Virus record (IMG/VR): IMGVR_UViG_3300032579_000071
Coordinates: 1-24,578 of that record
Length of the DNA: 24,578 bases
Source: a virus
Direction: 5' to 3' (one strand)
In this document: positions 22,616 through 24,578 of the stretch, piece by piece
Numbering within the stretch: the first letter of the stretch is position 1
Layout of the letters: every line of letters starts with the position of its first letter
Notes under the pieces: generated by a model
Seen by the model: the letters and a program-made list of their open reading frames with translations, nothing else
Told to the model about the DNA's origin: nothing
Database searches by the model: none
Position numbers and translations under genes: made by a program

Positions 22616-24578
22616 TGGCTTCTATCGCTGATGCGTTTGACGAATTTGAAACTAATAGAATCGGCCCTGAACCAAAAAAATACGATCAATACATGGATGA
22701 CCCCCTTGTAAATGGATTGTTAGCAGGTATTCATAAGAACGAAGGGTTTCCCGCAGCCAATGAAACTGTTGGCTACAAAAAATTTAAAGATGATTCAGAT
22801 CATCCAAATATTCGTGTTCCATTTAATAGTCGTGGTGATGTAAGTACGGCTGCTGGTAAGTATCAAATTTTGAAGTCTACTTGGGACGATCAAAAAAAGA
22901 AACAAGGTTTGCCAGACTTTACCGAAGAAAATCAAAAACGTGCGGCGATTGGATTGCTTGACGAATCGGGCGCACTTGATGCTATTAACAATGGCGATAT
23001 TGAATCTGCTGTAAAACTTGCTGGTAAACAATGGGCTGGATTGCCAGGTAGTACGATTGGTATTCCTACTGGTCAGCGAGCTAAACCATATACAAAAGAA
23101 TCATTAAAAGACTTTCAGCCTAGAGAAACTGCAAACGGTATTTCTAGCGCTTTTGACCAAGCGGAAGAAGAAATCGCAGGACGTAAACAAAAGCCTGTTT
23201 TTAATCCTGAGCCTGTTGCACAAGCACCTATGGCTCAACCAGAACAAAATCAAACAATTCCTGAATCAATGGGAATGACGCCACAAACTAAATCATTAAA
23301 AGAATTAGACATTGTTGGTGGATTTAAGCCTAGTACGTCTGCAATATCAAACGTGCAAACCCTTGCAAGTATGCCAGCTGGATTAGCAAGCGTAGCATCC
23401 AAGGCATATACTTATCTTGCAGATAAAGCTATGCCAGGATCATTCCCTGTTGAAAAACGAGATGAGATTGCAAACAAAATAAACGAAGCGCTAACGCCTG
23501 ATATTGCAGGCCGATTTGGTGTTGATGTAAATAGCAAAGATTATAAAGACGCATTGCTTACCAAAGTAATGGGCTATGTAGGTGAAAACGTTGAAAAAGG
23601 CGTTGATAAGATAGCCGAAGAAACGGGCTTACCAAAATCTGACGTTGATACTTTTGTTAATTTAATTGCAATACCTGGCGTTATGAAAGGCGCAGGATTA
23701 CTTAAAGGTGCTGGTAAAACAACATCAGCATTAGAAGAACAGTTTGCAGCAAAGAAAGGTTTAACTGAGCGTGTAGAGCCAACACTCGGTAAACCTGAAA
23801 TTGCACCAGAGAATCTTGCTGAACAACCTACAGCAGCAGAACAGCTTAATAAACAATTTCAGCAAAAAGGAATTGAACAATTACCTGTTGAAAAATCAGC
23901 AAATGAATCAATTGCAAATATGGAAAAAACAGGAAATATTTCTGTTCCTGAAGAAAATCCACCTATGCCAACCGCTAAACCAACAGCAGAAAACTTGTCT
24001 GAAAGAGAGCAAGTGCTTCGTGATGTTGGAATGAAATCAATTAGACAATCTGCATTAGAGGGAAATCCAAAAGAAGCAAGCGCTCAGTTAATTACTTCTA
24101 AAGCAGATCAAGGGCCGTATGCTACTGGAATTACACAACAAATCAATCACGAAAAAACTGTTTTAAATAATCATTTTGAAAAAATAACAGCCGATTCAGG
24201 TGGAACTGTCGTTAGATATGGCACTCCAGAAGAAGGCGCAGACAAAATGGCAATAGGTAAAACTATTAAAAGTGGTCTTGAAGAAGGTCATCAAAAATGG
24301 ATTAAAGAAGGTCAAAATCTTTATAAAGAAGCCGAAAAAGTACATGGTGACAAACCTGTAACTATTGAAAAATTTGATGATTTTCTTAATAAAGATGAAA
24401 ATTTTACTTATACAGAAGAAAAGAATTTGCAGTCTGGAATTAAAACTTATATGCAACGTGCTGGTCTTTTAGATGAAAACGGTGCTGTTAAACCAATGAA
24501 TGTAAAACAAGCTGAAGAATTAAGAAAATTTATCAATAACAAATATAATTATCAAACAGCACAATTAGGTGGTCAGCT
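22615..24578 (+). CDS. Virion lysozyme (GH104-like) fused to large ejection protein; 3' end outside window
   Basis: At least 654 codons without a stop, from ATG 22615 (sharing a base with the previous TAA) to the window edge. Residues about 33-160 match the lambda R-type transglycosylase family: catalytic Glu43 in GIHKNEGF, a GYKKFKDDSDHP segment, STAAGKYQILKSTWDD, QKRAAIGLLDE, then a KQWAGLPG end. These enzymes cut peptidoglycan. The region after about 165 is Pro/Gln-rich, then helical with a hydrophobic stretch (about 345-365, NLIAIPGVMKGAGLLKGAG), then low-complexity and charged helical parts. Fusion of muralytic domain to a large internal protein is known for other podoviruses. Position last in the ejection block matches P22 gp16. 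It should make a local hole in the cell wall during infection, not lyse the host at the end. Confidence 0.8.
   Translation, partial: MASIADAFDEFETNRIGPEPKKYDQYMDDPLVNGLLAGIHKNEGFPAANETVGYKKFKDDSDHPNIRVPFNSRGDVSTAAGKYQILKSTWDDQKKKQGLPDFTEENQKRAAIGLLDESGALDAINNGDIESAVKLAGKQWAGLPGSTIGIPTGQRAKPYTKESLKDFQPRETANGISSAFDQAEEEIAGRKQKPVFNPEPVAQAPMAQPEQNQTIPESMGMTPQTKSLKELDIVGGFKPSTSAISNVQTLASMPAGLASVASKAYTYLADKAMPGSFPVEKRDEIANKINEALTPDIAGRFGVDVNSKDYKDALLTKVMGYVGENVEKGVDKIAEETGLPKSDVDTFVNLIAIPGVMKGAGLLKGAGKTTSALEEQFAAKKGLTERVEPTLGKPEIAPENLAEQPTAAEQLNKQFQQKGIEQLPVEKSANESIANMEKTGNISVPEENPPMPTAKPTAENLSEREQVLRDVGMKSIRQSALEGNPKEASAQLITSKADQGPYATGITQQINHEKTVLNNHFEKITADSGGTVVRYGTPEEGADKMAIGKTIKSGLEEGHQKWIKEGQNLYKEAEKVHGDKPVTIEKFDDFLNKDENFTYTEEKNLQSGIKTYMQRAGLLDENGAVKPMNVKQAEELRKFINNKYNYQTAQLGGQ

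Noticed and set aside
1-24578. tRNA genes, attachment site, integrase or insertion sequence
   Set aside because: I looked for T-loop-type sequences, terminal inverted repeats and recombinase motifs and found none I could support.

Overview
This window is a stretch of a tailed double-stranded DNA phage genome, or a prophage. It covers the end of a replication/recombination region and most of the virion-assembly module. The head genes (portal, scaffold, coat) and two later genes (gp4-like and gp10-like tail factors) belong to P22-type families. The last genes look like DNA-ejection proteins, so a short-tailed podovirus is the best reading. Shine-Dalgarno sites of AAGGA/GAGGA type precede most genes. 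A lambda-R-type (GH104) lysozyme domain near the right edge suggests a Gram-negative host. The DNA is fairly AT-rich. No tRNA, integrase, repressor or host gene is visible, so host and lifestyle cannot be set from the window.

Layout. (1) 1-2605, DNA metabolism: a partial small gene, a free-standing replisome-organiser C-terminal-like domain, two small unknowns, a Ref-type HNH nuclease, a metallophosphoesterase with an N-terminal HTH-like region on the minus strand, and a VRR-NUC nuclease. The minus-strand gene is the only clear reverse gene. (2) 2591-3800, small accessory genes: a good sigma70-like promoter (TTGATT-17-TATAAT) restarts forward transcription. It is followed by a small unknown, a four-cysteine protein with an AT-hook-like tail, a GroES-like co-chaperonin, and two small conserved phage proteins. 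(3) 3800-9828, packaging and head: terminase small and large subunits, portal, scaffold, coat. (4) 9832-11015: a 137-aa gene sits between two strong intrinsic terminators, followed by two small unknown, probably structural proteins. (5) 11024-16545, host-recognition block: a 1036-aa tail fibre, a polyglycine-rich adhesin-like protein, a 134-aa conserved protein, a protein with a tailspike-type N-terminal module, and a 103-aa protein. (6) 16556-24578, tail completion and ejection: gp4-like factor with an inserted beta-rich module, gp10-like stabilisation protein, a fibre-like protein in the usual tail-needle position, a cupin, two ejection proteins, and a lysozyme-ejection fusion that runs off the window.

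How they work together. Terminase cuts and pumps DNA through the portal into a procapsid of coat and scaffold. The gp4- and gp10-like proteins close the portal and carry fibres. The ejection proteins and lysozyme are expected inside the head for export through the envelope at infection. From about 2.6 kb on, all genes are on the plus strand and tightly packed, many with 1- to 4-base start/stop overlaps. The coat gene and its neighbour are set off by terminators and by C-ending codon use, which fits high expression of those two.

Most worth following up: the inverted phosphoesterase wedged between two nucleases, the fibre plus polyglycine adhesin pair, the 5-kb fibre block between the coat and gp4-like genes, the GH104-ejection fusion, the module inserted in the gp4 homologue, the 11-residue repeats in an ejection protein, and the Cys4/AT-hook protein overlapping GroES.
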